Assembly: GCF_003286415.2 (NCBI RefSeq)
Contig: NZ_CP043450.1
Coordinates: forward strand, 5,022,001 to 5,086,000
Direction: 5' to 3'
Length of the DNA: 64,000 nucleotides
Origin: Mucilaginibacter rubeus
GTDB taxonomy: Bacteria > Bacteroidota > Bacteroidia > Sphingobacteriales > Sphingobacteriaceae
Numbering within the stretch: position 1 is the stretch's first letter; each line of letters starts with the position of its first letter. This document shows, piece after piece, positions 30,650 through 40,050 of the stretch. Both the position numbers and the translations under genes were made by a program. The notes under the pieces were generated by a model. It made no database searches. It was not told the origin of the DNA and was given only the letters and a program-made list of their open reading frames with translations.

Positions 30650-31027
30650 TTAAACAATAATTTGCCGGTTGACCAGATACAGAGGATGGGATAAAGTTTT
30701 ACTGAGGTTTAAGAACCTGATATGCCGGTAGGTAACCCGCTTCCTGAACCCGAAAAGAAAAGGATATAGAAGCAGTAAAAAGAAGGAGAGCCTCAAACGC
30801 AAACTGACAACGGGGTGTGCCAATTTTTTTTGAATGGCCGTCATTATGGACAGGCTACCATCCCGGTATTGAATGATCCGCTTGCTAAATGATTTATCGA
30901 GCAGGAAGATGTTGATTTTTACCGGAGGGTGCTGCCTGTTAAAAATCATGAAACCAACAAAAGGCTTGGCCACAAACATTAGTGTAGCAAACAATAAGAC
31001 AAGCTTAAGTTTATATTGCGGTTTCAT
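30650..31027 (-). CDS. Hypothetical membrane protein
   Basis: 125 residues. There is an N-terminal hydrophobic helix after a basic start (MKPQYKLKLVLLFATLMFVA), a central basic soluble stretch (about 35-75) and a second hydrophobic segment near residues 80-93, then a basic C-terminal tail. Two membrane helices with short loops are likely. No family is recognised. The gene is isolated, 152 nt from the regulator gene and 69 nt from the methyltransferase gene. Confidence 0.5.
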   Translation of the reverse strand: MKPQYKLKLVLLFATLMFVAKPFVGFMIFNRQHPPVKINIFLLDKSFSKRIIQYRDGSLSIMTAIQKKLAHPVVSLRLRLSFFLLLLYPFLFGFRKRVTYRHIRFLNLSKTLSHPLYLVNRQIIV

Positions 31028-31096
31028 TAACGTAAAGTTATATCTCTAATTTAACCTCAATGTTAAATTTCAGATTACATCAAAGTTATCTGAAGA

Positions 31097-31948
31097 TTAT
31101 TTTTGCGCACTAATTACAAGCGCGCCATAATGGAGCAGCGCCGTTCCTCCGGTATTCTGCGATTGGAACAATGCCGCAACCTCTTCCTTTATTTTATTTT
31201 TAGTTGGCTCATCGGCCTGCGACATCGCAGCTACTATTGGGGCGCCAACTTCCATCATCATTTGCCAGTAACGGTCAAAGCTTCCGTAATCTACCTGTCC
31301 GGTTAGCTCAATTGGTGTTATATCATTAAAACCCGCCTGCTTTAACAAATTGGCAATAACATCCGGCTTTGCACAGCGAAACATTCCCGGAGAACCCGGA
31401 GGCGGGGCAGGCAATATCACGTGCTTCTGGATAACACTCATAATGGTGGTAACCCAGTTATTTTGTTCGGGGCCTGCCCATACGGCAGTGGCAAAGCGAC
31501 CACCTGGCTTTAGCACCCTGTAAATTTCATTGGCAGCCAGCTGCATATCCGGAAAAAACATGAACCCCATGCGGCAACTGACGGCATTAAATGATTCGGT
31601 ATCAAAAGGTAATTCACTTACGTCGGCAATTTGAGCTTTGTAGTTTTTTACTCCCTTAGCCGCGGCATTTGCCCTGGCTATCTCCAGCATACCTTCGGCG
31701 AGGTCGGTACCTGTTACTGTTCCATTAGGTGTTAAAGCAGCAATGGTTAAGCCGGGTTCGCCGGTTCCGGCAGCTATGTCCAGCACATCGTCTCCATCTT
31801 TTATCTTTAGGCTATCAATAATGGCATCGCCCATGGGTTTCAAAAAACGCATGTTAAACTCGTCCCACTTTTTCCATCCGGGCGAAAACTTATTCCATGA
31901 TTGCTTTTGCTGATCGCGGATCTGTTCCAATTGATTTTCCATAGCCAA
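31097..31948 (-). CDS. Class I SAM-dependent methyltransferase (UbiE-like)
   Basis: 283 residues. The SAM-binding motif I is VLDIAAGTGEPGL, followed by the acidic residue of motif II (GTDLAEGMLE), ISDVSELPFDTESFNAV (post II) and YRVLKPGGRFATAVW (motif III). The family resembles UbiE/COQ5 enzymes that methylate quinones or similar small molecules, but true quinone methyltransferases are shorter and this one may act elsewhere. The second Met (31942) is an equally good start. It is not clearly in an operon. Confidence 0.88.
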   Translation of the reverse strand: MAMENQLEQIRDQQKQSWNKFSPGWKKWDEFNMRFLKPMGDAIIDSLKIKDGDDVLDIAAGTGEPGLTIAALTPNGTVTGTDLAEGMLEIARANAAAKGVKNYKAQIADVSELPFDTESFNAVSCRMGFMFFPDMQLAANEIYRVLKPGGRFATAVWAGPEQNNWVTTIMSVIQKHVILPAPPPGSPGMFRCAKPDVIANLLKQAGFNDITPIELTGQVDYGSFDRYWQMMMEVGAPIVAAMSQADEPTKNKIKEEVAALFQSQNTGGTALLHYGALVISAQK

Positions 31949-32031
31949 TAATAATACAGTATGATCAGCATAAATTTAACACAATTACCGTCAATATGTT
32001 ACATCAAAAATCCCCTCATTATTTAAAACAA

Positions 32032-32061
32032 AAAACCCCTGCCGGTTATGGCAAGGGTTTT
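32032..32061 (-). terminator. Intrinsic terminator after the flavin reductase gene
   Basis: On the minus strand AAAACCCTTGCC and GGCAGGGGTTTT pair with one G-T wobble around a CATAACC-type loop, and TTTGTTTT follows. It begins 21 nt after the stop codon. Confidence 0.75.
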
Positions 32062-32081
32062 AAAGTTCTTAACTACAAATG

Positions 32082-32651
32082 CTATTTATCTTCCCGTATC
32101 GCTTTCATGCCTTTAGTCCAGCGCAGCAGTTGGTCAAGCATGATCTTGGCGTTTTTGTCAAGCCTTTCATCCGCGGTAAAATTATTATCCTCGTCAACAA
32201 ACTGGTTTAATTGAGGAATATTGACCATTTCGGCAAGTGCAACATTCTTTAACGAAAGCAGATCTGTTTTTAAACTCATAACCGCCCTTACACCTGCAAA
32301 CGGACCAATAGAATAGCTTACAATACCGCTCGGCTTATAAGCCCATTCGTGTACCAGGTATTCTATGGCATTTTTAAGTGGTGCGGGATAGCTGTAATCA
32401 TATTCGGCAGTCACAAAAATAAAAGCGTCGGCTTCTTCAATTTTAGCGCTCCACTGTTTAGTGTGTTCGTGTTCATATTGCTTAAGGGCGGGGTGAACAG
32501 GCTCGTTCATCAGGGGTAGGTTAAGCTCGCCCAGGTCAACCATTTCGGCTTCAAAGCCATGATTGTTAGCCACCTCAGTTATCCATTTGGCAACAGCAGG
32601 CCCTTTACGGCCCGGACGTACGGTAGAAGTTATTACTTTGAGTTTATACAT
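32082..32651 (-). CDS. NADPH-dependent FMN reductase family protein
   Basis: 189 residues from the ATG at 32651 (MYKLKVITSTVRPGRKG); the frame extends upstream to 32708, but those residues look non-coding. The flavodoxin-like fold shows the phosphate loop STVRPGRKG, a middle segment FIFVTAEYDYSYPAPLKNAI typical of this family, and GIVSYSIGPFAGVRAV. It would reduce quinones or flavins with NAD(P)H in the cytoplasm. It has a terminator and stands alone. Confidence 0.87.
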   Translation of the reverse strand: MYKLKVITSTVRPGRKGPAVAKWITEVANNHGFEAEMVDLGELNLPLMNEPVHPALKQYEHEHTKQWSAKIEEADAFIFVTAEYDYSYPAPLKNAIEYLVHEWAYKPSGIVSYSIGPFAGVRAVMSLKTDLLSLKNVALAEMVNIPQLNQFVDEDNNFTADERLDKNAKIMLDQLLRWTKGMKAIREDK

Positions 32652-32738
32652 GTTTATCAGTTTAGTTGCTGTAAATATTGGCAATTCACTGCAACTACAC
32701 CTAAACAAAAAACAAGATTGATAAAAACTTTACAAATG

Positions 32739-33572
32739 CTATTTAAGTATCAGCACCGGGTTTGTAGCGTTTATTGACAAGGCCTCGGTGATACTGCTAT
32801 GAGTTAAATTATAGAAAAAGCTATGTTTGCCCGGCAAAGCGATGATCAGTTGTACAGATTGCTCTTTGGCAAAATTGAGTATCCCCCGTACAATATTTTT
32901 ATCGTCCGAGTAGTGAAGCTTACACTCATAGCAATTTACGAGTTGTTTTACCGAAGCCTCAAACTCCTCTTCGCGCCCGATGTGTTTGTTTTTCGGGTCG
33001 ACATAAAGCAGCATCAGTTTGGGGTTAAGCCAACTGTGTGAGGTATTAAGTCCTTGTAAAACGCCAAGCCGGGCAACGGCTTCCAGATCACAGGGCACCA
33101 ACGCCTGCTCTATTTTCTGATAATTACAATTGGGTGGAATGATCAATACTTTTACCGAACTGCTTTTTGCAATTTCGATCACCTGCTCGCCAATCATGCT
33201 TAGTTCGTGCCCCATATCGCCCCCAACAATCATCAAATCGGGATGCTGATCTTCAACTACATCATGTATGGCCCTGATAATTGGTTCGGTGCTAACTACT
33301 GTTTCGATCTCTATATTTTCATGACAGCGGTTTTTCAGTTTTTTCATGAGCTCCTTAAGCTCAACTTCAATTTTTTGCCGTTCATTTTCAATATCATCCG
33401 GGCTTATCAGCAAATAGTCTGGGGAGGGAAGGATTTGTTCATATACCGATGTGTAATAGCTTTTAAGAAGGATAATTTTCTTGACCGGCATATCACAACC
33501 CATATCGGCTGCATATTTAATGGCGTTGGTATTGGTGTCGGAAAAATCTACGGGTATTAATATAGTTTTCAT
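32739..33572 (-). CDS. Universal stress protein with two Usp domains
   Basis: 277 residues from the ATG at 33572 (MKTILIPVDFSDTN). The first Usp domain occupies about residues 1-140. Its degenerate nucleotide loop, IVGGDMGHE, lacks the full G-2X-G-9X-G(S/T) ATP motif, so it is probably not an ATP-binder. The second domain (about 145-277) opens with ALVPCDLE and ends LIIALPGKHSFFYNL..NPVLILK. Tandem Usp proteins are common in Bacteroidota and respond to starvation or redox stress. The upstream initiator at 33581 gives only three more residues. Confidence 0.9.
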   Translation of the reverse strand: MKTILIPVDFSDTNTNAIKYAADMGCDMPVKKIILLKSYYTSVYEQILPSPDYLLISPDDIENERQKIEVELKELMKKLKNRCHENIEIETVVSTEPIIRAIHDVVEDQHPDLMIVGGDMGHELSMIGEQVIEIAKSSSVKVLIIPPNCNYQKIEQALVPCDLEAVARLGVLQGLNTSHSWLNPKLMLLYVDPKNKHIGREEEFEASVKQLVNCYECKLHYSDDKNIVRGILNFAKEQSVQLIIALPGKHSFFYNLTHSSITEALSINATNPVLILK

Positions 33573-33658
33573 AACAAACAATTTAGGTACGTACGAAACC
33601 CGTGCGCTTAATGCTAAATTTACGATTTGTTTAACTATTTTAATACATTATTTTGTTG

Positions 33659-34618
33659 TTAAAACTCCAATAAAACCTTCCCTCCTTTATCATAAGCCAA
33701 AGCCTGCCCAAACTCATCAACCGGGTAGGTTGCCGCCGGCGAAAGCTTAAATTCGGCCCGGCCAATAGAGTGTACCAGATGGCTGATCATATGTGTTCTT
33801 TCCTCGTGCGATAAGCCTTCAACATAGCCCCTTACACCAAATCCTTTAATCATCAGGTTTTTAAAAACGACCTCGGCATTTAAATAAGATGTTGGTTTAG
33901 GATCAAGTAATCCATAAGCAATAAGGCGTCCGCCGGGAGATAATGACGAAATTATTTCGGTAGCCAGGGGACCGCCAACCGCATCCACTGCGGCTTTGAT
34001 CCCCTTGCCTTTAGTAAGCTCATTAATAGTTTGTTTAAGCTCCCCCGGGGCGGGAACAATTACCTGTTCGGCCTTTAGCGCCAGTAACTCTTGTTTTTGT
34101 TCTTCGTGCCGTACGGTGGCTATTACGCAAATGCCTTTCTCGGCGGCCAGTTGTATTACTATGCGCGATACTGTAGAGTGGCCTGCGGTGAGCAGTAGCC
34201 AATCGCCACTTTTAACTTTTGCTTCCTGTATTAAACCATAAGCGGTATAAGGATTGAGCGTGAGCTGAGCTGCTTTTTGTACTGGGAAAGTATCGGGTAA
34301 TAATACTACATCCTGCTCATCAACTATCACGTATTGCGCCCATGCCCCTATTTTGCTAAATGCTACAAGGCTCCCTTTGGGGATAATACTATCGTGACCT
34401 GCTTCCTCTACATAACCTGCACCTTCCAGGCCAGCTATTTGAGGTAACGCAGGTTTATAGCGATATTTCCCTTCGATGAAAAGCAGATCGGCCGGGTGTA
34501 TAGGACTGGCCTTTACCCTGACAAGTAACTGGCCGCGGGCCGGTTTGGGGTAAGCCAAATGTTTTAGTTGAATCACATCAGCGGCATTGCCCGCCTGCTC
34601 AAAAACCAATGCTTTCAT
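33659..34618 (-). CDS. Zinc-independent quinone oxidoreductase-like alcohol dehydrogenase
   Basis: 319 residues, medium-chain dehydrogenase/reductase family. The N-terminal GroES-like domain opens MKALVFEQAGNAADVI and has GLEGAGYVEEAG. The nucleotide-binding domain has the segment LLTAGHSTVSRIVIQLA in the usual place of the Rossmann loop. The zinc-binding Cys/His set of alcohol dehydrogenases is missing, which favours the NADPH:quinone reductase or enoyl reductase branch. It would reduce enals or quinones. It is 54 nt upstream of no partner on this strand; the next gene is divergent in function. Confidence 0.87.
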   Translation of the reverse strand: MKALVFEQAGNAADVIQLKHLAYPKPARGQLLVRVKASPIHPADLLFIEGKYRYKPALPQIAGLEGAGYVEEAGHDSIIPKGSLVAFSKIGAWAQYVIVDEQDVVLLPDTFPVQKAAQLTLNPYTAYGLIQEAKVKSGDWLLLTAGHSTVSRIVIQLAAEKGICVIATVRHEEQKQELLALKAEQVIVPAPGELKQTINELTKGKGIKAAVDAVGGPLATEIISSLSPGGRLIAYGLLDPKPTSYLNAEVVFKNLMIKGFGVRGYVEGLSHEERTHMISHLVHSIGRAEFKLSPAATYPVDEFGQALAYDKGGKVLLEF

Positions 34619-34672
34619 AGTTGAAATACAATTTTCAGCTATGAAAGTTTGAGTTATGCCAATATACGGAGC

Positions 34673-35359
34673 CTAAAATTTATAGCCCAAAGCTATACCC
34701 AGGCTCCTGGTTTTTGTGCTTTCGTACAGATACCTGTCATTTCCCTGGATATTAGTTATCCCTAAGTTATAAACAGCGTTGATCATAAAACCGTTATCCA
34801 GGGCGAAACCGGCAACCGCGTTCGCGCCGTAATCAAACGATTTAAAATTGCTGTTGATGCCACTAAAACTCGCATTAAAAGGAGGAAAATTCGGCACTCC
34901 GTATGCATAGGGTAAAGCCGGGTTAGGATCTGGTGTAAATCTACCCGATAAAATTTTGGTTATGTATGGGCCAGCGCCCATATAAAAATTGCCCCCCTGT
35001 ACCGGAATATTATATACCAGGTTAACGGGCACCTGTAAGTAATACAAATGCCATTTACCATACTGACGATAAACGATGTCGCCGCTTATTATATTTTCGG
35101 TGGTTTTATTTACAGATGAATTGAAAATAACAGCGGGCTGCAAAGAAAACCGATTAAAATTGAGGCTGGCAAAAGCTCCTGCAAAATAACCGAACCCGCT
35201 TTTATCGGCCTTATCAAGCTTGATATCTGTACCGGGAGTGCGCGATAACGAAGTTGTTGCAATTCCTGCTTTAATACCAAACTGAATGGCTTTGGTTTGA
35301 GCGGATAATTTTAAGCATGCCAATAATAACAGGAATGATAAGGTTAAAGGTAATTTCAT
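34673..35359 (-). CDS. Outer-membrane beta-barrel protein, PorT/OmpW-like small barrel
   Basis: 228 residues with a signal peptide (MKLPLTLSFLLLLACLKLSA). The mature protein shows alternating hydrophobic strands with aromatic ends and the sequence FGIKAGIATTSLSR at its start. It ends in a C-terminal strand GIALGYKF with the terminal Phe expected of outer-membrane proteins. This is the small-barrel family common in Bacteroidota (outer membrane protein beta-barrel). No specific substrate or role can be read. It lies 143 nt beyond the end of the TonB receptor gene on the same strand, separated by a terminator. Confidence 0.85.
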   Translation of the reverse strand: MKLPLTLSFLLLLACLKLSAQTKAIQFGIKAGIATTSLSRTPGTDIKLDKADKSGFGYFAGAFASLNFNRFSLQPAVIFNSSVNKTTENIISGDIVYRQYGKWHLYYLQVPVNLVYNIPVQGGNFYMGAGPYITKILSGRFTPDPNPALPYAYGVPNFPPFNASFSGINSNFKSFDYGANAVAGFALDNGFMINAVYNLGITNIQGNDRYLYESTKTRSLGIALGYKF

Positions 35360-35444
35360 ATTTGTGTAAGTTTGGTTTGTATACCAATAATACGGGCATA
35401 CACAAAAGAATGCTACACTGTCCGGAACATTTTAGATATTTAGT

Positions 35445-35488
35445 AACAGGAAAGACTTACCTCATAAATGAAGTAAGCCTTTTCTGTT
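35445..35488 (-). terminator. Hairpin terminator after the TonB receptor gene
   Basis: On the minus strand AACAGAAAAGGCTTAC... and the matching GTAAGTCTTTCCTGTT arm form an imperfect long stem with a short loop. It lies 14 nt after the stop codon. Confidence 0.6.
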
Positions 35489-35502
35489 AATTATTATCGC
35501 TT

Positions 35503-37875
35503 TTAAAACTTAATGCTCACGCTCAATGTTCCGCGGGTTGGGTTTTGCGGGGCCAAACGGAACGACCAGTATTTTTCGTTGGTAAGGTTATCCAGTTTAA
35601 AGCCTACGCGGTATTTAGGCTGATCGTAAAATACCGTAGCATCAACTGTAGTATATGACGGTATAGTAAACTTGAATGTTTGCGTATTGGTTTGGTACGA
35701 ATCGCTGCCGTAATTGCCACCCACACCAAAACCTAAACCCTGAACGCTGCCATGCATAATACGGTAGCTCATCCAAATGTTTGCCAACCTGGCCGGGCCG
35801 GAATTAGCCGGGCGTAAACCCTGAACTGAAGCAGCGCCGTTAGTTATTTTGCTATCATTATAAGCAAAACCGGCGACAATGTTAAAGCCACTAAACGGAT
35901 TGGCTATAACTTCGGCTTCGATACCTTTGCTTAATTGGGTACCAGCCTGTGTTATAAAACCCGGATGGGCCAAATCGTCCATGATGGTATTGGTTACATT
36001 AATATTATAGTAACTTACGGTTGAGCTTATTTTATGATCCCAGGCATCAACCTTTACACCAACTTCCCATTGATTGGCATACTGTGGTTTAAAGGTTGAA
36101 TTATCAAAGGCCGTGGCAGTAGGCGTAGCATTATTAAACCCATTCATGTAGTTACCAAATAATGAGATCTGGTCTTTAACTAACTGGTAAACCAAACCAA
36201 ATTTTGGCGATAATGCCGTTTGGCTAAAATTGCCTGTAGTTTTACCATTGGCCGGTGTATAGGCACCTTTGTTTATAAACCTATCTATCCTGAGGCTGGC
36301 CATCGCGTTCAATCTTTCGGTAATATTAAACACATCCGAAACATAGGCTGCGTATGAGCTTTGATTATTCTGCACGTACGAATTAGCGTTGGGAGCTAAA
36401 GCCGCTACCAGCGACGATATTTTATCAACATTAAAGTTATTGTAAGCCGCGCCAGGGTTTTTATAGCTGATACCAGGCAGGGTAACTGTGTAGTTTGTCC
36501 AATTGCTTCTTTGATTATAATATTCCAAACCGGCAACTATACGGTTACGAAAATGACCGATCTTAAAATCGCCGATAAAGTTTTGTTGAACATTGGTGAT
36601 ATAGTAAGGATAATCCTGGCTGATGGCCTGTTGCTTAATCAGGGTATCGGCCAAGCTTAGCTGCGTAACATAACCTTTGGTTGATGAGTAGGTTTTGTTA
36701 AACATGGTTTGCGATTTCCAGTGATCCGAAATTTTGTAGTTGATCAGCGAGTAAAGATCAATCTGCCTGCTCTGGTAATCAACACTGTTGTTGGCAAATG
36801 AGCGTTTATAATCGATGCCGAGATCTTTGATATTAAAAATTTTCCCTTTGGCATCCGGAGCAAGCCTGTATGCCGATGTAGCATTTGAATTACCTATTTC
36901 GGCGTCTACATCAACAGTTAAGCGGTCGTTAACAATGTAAGTAATACTTGGCGCAACAAAAAAACTGCGATTAAAGCCTGCATCCTGGAAACTATGCTCG
37001 TTGTGCAATGCGGCGTTTACACGAAACAGCACGGTTTTATCCTTATTTAAAGGCATATTAACATCGGCAGTAAGGCGGTTAAGATCGAAACTGCCGGTTT
37101 GATAGGCAATTTCGGTGCGTGGCGTTTCATTAGGTTGTTTGGTAACACGGTTAAACAAACCGCCAAATGAAGCAAGGCTGCTGTTATACAATGTACCGGT
37201 AGGGCCTTTTATAGCTTCTATCTTTTCGATATCGGCAGGGTCAATGCTGTTAAAGTTATAGCCGGCAACACTGTTACGGATAAAGTTACCGGTAACAAAA
37301 CCGCGCGATAATAAGGTTGTACGTCCATTATTGTAAACCAAAGGCACGCCAGTACCCGGAATGTTTTTAAAACCATCTACATAACTGGTTACCACCTGCT
37401 CTTTCATCAGCTCGCTGGTCACTACACTATATACCTGTGGGTTCTCGAGGTTCTTTAACGGCAAACGGGCAACATCTTCAGTCTCCTTTTTCAGGAATTT
37501 GTTGTGTTTTGCACTTTTTACATAAACCTCCTGCAGGTCTTTTGCGCCCTCGGATAAAACAAAGTTCACGGTGGTGGTTTCGCCTGCGGCAACGGTAACC
37601 TCTTTGGTTTGGGTCTGTAGACCCATAAAGCTGGCAACAATGGTGTAGGTGCCTGTCGGAACATTTTTAATGGTGAAATGCCCGGTTTGCCCGGCGGTGG
37701 CACCAAACTGCGTATTGGTTAAAACTACATTCACAAACTCGGCAGCTTTACCGTCAGCTGTTTTTACGGTACCTTTTATTGAACCGGTAGTTGTTTGAGC
37801 TTTTACATCGTTACCCAACAGCAAAATCATCAGCAAACAGGTAAAAGCTTTAAAGAAATTATTTTTAACGTTCAT
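35503..37875 (-). CDS. TonB-dependent siderophore-type receptor
   Basis: 790 residues from the ATG at 37875, which gives a clean signal peptide (MNVKNNFFKAFTCLLMILLL). An upstream start at 37923 would bury it. A carboxypeptidase-D regulatory-like domain (about 35-110) is followed by a plug domain (about 140-255, with LLSRGFVTGNFIRNSVAGY and IEKIEAIKGPTGTLY) and a 22-strand barrel ending in the terminal Phe of LSVSIKF. It imports a large ligand through the outer membrane using TonB energy. By pattern it is a siderophore (FhuA/FhuE-like) receptor. A promoter fits at 38014-38043. No Fur box or sigma/anti-sigma pair is seen nearby. Confidence 0.93.
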   Translation of the reverse strand: MNVKNNFFKAFTCLLMILLLGNDVKAQTTTGSIKGTVKTADGKAAEFVNVVLTNTQFGATAGQTGHFTIKNVPTGTYTIVASFMGLQTQTKEVTVAAGETTTVNFVLSEGAKDLQEVYVKSAKHNKFLKKETEDVARLPLKNLENPQVYSVVTSELMKEQVVTSYVDGFKNIPGTGVPLVYNNGRTTLLSRGFVTGNFIRNSVAGYNFNSIDPADIEKIEAIKGPTGTLYNSSLASFGGLFNRVTKQPNETPRTEIAYQTGSFDLNRLTADVNMPLNKDKTVLFRVNAALHNEHSFQDAGFNRSFFVAPSITYIVNDRLTVDVDAEIGNSNATSAYRLAPDAKGKIFNIKDLGIDYKRSFANNSVDYQSRQIDLYSLINYKISDHWKSQTMFNKTYSSTKGYVTQLSLADTLIKQQAISQDYPYYITNVQQNFIGDFKIGHFRNRIVAGLEYYNQRSNWTNYTVTLPGISYKNPGAAYNNFNVDKISSLVAALAPNANSYVQNNQSSYAAYVSDVFNITERLNAMASLRIDRFINKGAYTPANGKTTGNFSQTALSPKFGLVYQLVKDQISLFGNYMNGFNNATPTATAFDNSTFKPQYANQWEVGVKVDAWDHKISSTVSYYNINVTNTIMDDLAHPGFITQAGTQLSKGIEAEVIANPFSGFNIVAGFAYNDSKITNGAASVQGLRPANSGPARLANIWMSYRIMHGSVQGLGFGVGGNYGSDSYQTNTQTFKFTIPSYTTVDATVFYDQPKYRVGFKLDNLTNEKYWSFRLAPQNPTRGTLSVSIKF

Positions 37876-38013
37876 TACGGCAGACTTGCCAAACGTGCAA
37901 ATAGGGGTAATTGTAAAACGCATATTTTACTTAAATAATAATTGATTAAAGGATCAGCATTAATTGAATCCCGGCCATGAAGTTTTGGCGACCAGCAAGA
38001 CCGGGTTCGGGCG

Positions 38014-38043
38014 CAAAGGTATATTTATTTAGATTAATTACAA
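38014..38043 (-). promoter_or_regulatory. Promoter of the TonB siderophore receptor gene
   Basis: On the minus strand TTG at 38041-38043 and TACCTTTG at 38014-38021 are 19 nt apart, a full Bacteroidota promoter. It predicts a leader of about 130 nt before the ATG at 37875, which leaves room for post-transcriptional control. Nothing else is seen in the 37924-38265 gap. Confidence 0.65.
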
Positions 38044-38265
38044 ATAAGGTTTTAAAATAGAAGCTATTCAATTGATAAAGAGAACCTAACAATTAAACAG
38101 AATGGTAACCGTAAATCATTAAAATACGGTAAAAAGTAAACTGAAGAGTTATTTAAAATTGAGTAAAAGCGAGGCTTTTATTTGCCTTACCCTCCCGGAT
38201 GGGAAAGTTTAAGAAAAGAGTGGCTGTTTGCAGGTAAGGCACCGGGAGTTCGGGGGCTCCAACTA

Positions 38266-38904
38266 TCAATCTATACCAACTCGCTTATTCAAAGCTTCAT
38301 TGGTTGTTTTGTAAAACCGTTCAAGGGGGATTTCCAGTTCATGAAGTCTGCCGGTATCCAGCAATTGTTTTTGTTGCTTTACAAAACCGGTGATATCCTC
38401 AATGCGGGAAATTTGCTTTTTGCCGAAGTTTTCAAGCATCTCCCCTTTTAATCCTAATTGTATTGCCCGGCGTTCCTGTTTACGTCCGTAAGGGTCATGA
38501 TCCGGATCCCATTGCAGGCGTACTTCTTTCCCATTTAACTCGGTCCGCCATTGTTCATGGCTGTCATGATATTGGGGACTAAAGGACGAGATCACGGCCT
38601 CATTTAATATAGCCTCGAAATCTTTTTTCTGGATCCACAAAGCCAGTACACTTTCCTGGTTTTCTTTTTCGGCCCAGCCGCAGCGGTACATCATCCATAA
38701 AAAATTGGGCTTAATCCACGACATGCGGTTGTAGCTGTATTCGCTTCCACCCAAAAACTGGTTTTCGACGGCGAACTTTGCAATACTTTTTTTGTAGGCC
38801 TGGTAAACCACAATTTCTTCGTCTGTTTGATGGGCAAGAATATGCTGCCCCGTTTTGGGCCAATGTTCGAGGCCCTGATTGTAAAATTCTGTTATAATAT
38901 TCAT
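38266..38904 (-). CDS. DUF4291 domain-containing protein
   Basis: 212 residues, nearly all made of one DUF4291 domain: GQHILAHQTDEEIVVYQAYK, MSWIKPNFLWMMYRCGWAEK, WDPDHDPYG. These are the conserved blocks of the family as I know it. The domain is cytoplasmic and widespread in bacteria and fungi. Its biochemical role is not established. It is transcribed alone; the next gene on this strand is over 250 nt away across a family C repeat. Confidence 0.88.
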   Translation of the reverse strand: MNIITEFYNQGLEHWPKTGQHILAHQTDEEIVVYQAYKKSIAKFAVENQFLGGSEYSYNRMSWIKPNFLWMMYRCGWAEKENQESVLALWIQKKDFEAILNEAVISSFSPQYHDSHEQWRTELNGKEVRLQWDPDHDPYGRKQERRAIQLGLKGEMLENFGKKQISRIEDITGFVKQQKQLLDTGRLHELEIPLERFYKTTNEALNKRVGID

Positions 38905-38992
38905 ACTATAATATAACGAATTTTCAGGACAATATCAAGAGGCCCTTAGAAGTTGTTTTGAATTGATGAATATCTTTTACAGATAGATAAAT

Positions 38993-39128
38993 TTCATTGC
39001 CGTTGGTTTTAACCAACGGAGTAATAGAGAGCGATGAGAGGGCTTCAGCCCAAATCCACTTGCATAATTGGGCTAAAGCCAGGATTTTTCATTATTCTTC
39101 ACCGTTGGTTAAAACCAACGGCAATGAA
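38993..39128. repeat. Palindromic repeat family C (MITE-like), intact copy
   Basis: It starts TTCATTGCCGTTGGTTTTAA and ends with the exact inverse TTAAAACCAACGGCAATGAA-type arm. Inside are GGGCTTCAGCCCAAATCCAC and TTGGGCTAAAGCC. It matches the copy at 14171-14304 in length, order and most bases; the inner hairpin shows compensatory changes (TTTAGCC to TTCAGCC). Confidence 0.88.
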
Positions 39129-39167
39129 TATTTTGTAAAAATAAACAGCTTCTTACAGACGGAAAAA

Positions 39168-40043
39168 TTATACCTTACCCGGAAAGCTTTCGCTGCCCCG
39201 CATATAGCTTCCCAAGCGTTTAAGCAGGTAGGTAGCCTTTATCAGCAGGGTTTTATCGGCAACAAAATCGCTGATATCATCGGCTTTATTCATGAGCTCC
39301 TGTTTGTACACGTCTTTAAAATCAAAATAATTGAGTGAAAACTTCCATTTATCAGTTAAAAATGAAAAAACCTCGCTGTCATTTTCAAGCAGTTGGGAAT
39401 AGTTTATCACCAGGTAATCATCCGGCTGAAGTTTTTTGAGCGAGTTCAAAATGGCTTCATTATAGCTGATCCACACTTTTAAATAATTTTCGGCATGATC
39501 ATGGTAAAATGCCTTAAGTCTCCGGGCCCGTCTGAAATGAACCCAAACCAATCGTTGAATATATTTACGGGCCATGTATTTTTTATCAACGTAAACAAAA
39601 TCGCGTCTGAGCAATGAAGTAACCACCGACTGGTAGTTACGCAAAATCACCAGGTACCTTGCACCGGGCAACAACTTGGCGTAGGTATCCAGAAACAAAC
39701 AGGTACGCGGGTCTTTCCAGGCCCATTGTTCATAAAGCTGTTGTTTAATACCGATAACCGCTTTCAGCTTTTCCAACTGGTAAAGCGGGATCTCAATATC
39801 TTTTTTGTCAATCAGCCCCGATGTTTCCAGGCTGTTGCGATCAAGGATCTCTTCGTGCAGCTTCAAAAATTCCATATCTTCAAAGTGCCCGTCAACATTG
39901 CCTGTACCGCTACCGCAAAGGCGCTCGCCAATTTGCAGCCCGCAACGGCTAAGCCAATTTGTTACAAGCGATGTCCCTGAACGGTGCATGCCGGCAATAA
40001 TTAAGGTTTGCCGGGGTGTGAATTTGACTGTTGTATTGATCAT
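39168..40043 (-). CDS. Sulfotransferase family protein (PAPS-dependent)
   Basis: 291 residues. The PAPS 5'-phosphosulfate loop is IIAGMHRSGTSLVTNWL (about residues 15-31), and the 3'-phosphate binding element is RYLVILRN near residue 135. The rest has the sulfotransferase alpha/beta fold; no signal peptide or membrane helix is seen. It would move sulfate from PAPS to a sugar, lipid or peptide in the cytoplasm. Its start is 7 nt from the stop of the APS kinase gene that makes PAPS, so they form an operon. The acceptor is unknown. Confidence 0.88.
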   Translation of the reverse strand: MINTTVKFTPRQTLIIAGMHRSGTSLVTNWLSRCGLQIGERLCGSGTGNVDGHFEDMEFLKLHEEILDRNSLETSGLIDKKDIEIPLYQLEKLKAVIGIKQQLYEQWAWKDPRTCLFLDTYAKLLPGARYLVILRNYQSVVTSLLRRDFVYVDKKYMARKYIQRLVWVHFRRARRLKAFYHDHAENYLKVWISYNEAILNSLKKLQPDDYLVINYSQLLENDSEVFSFLTDKWKFSLNYFDFKDVYKQELMNKADDISDFVADKTLLIKATYLLKRLGSYMRGSESFPGKV

Positions 40044-40050
40044 GGTTTAG

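Noticed and set aside
38182..38451. An 89-codon plus-strand frame
   Set aside because: It is antisense to the DUF4291 gene, which has clear family blocks.
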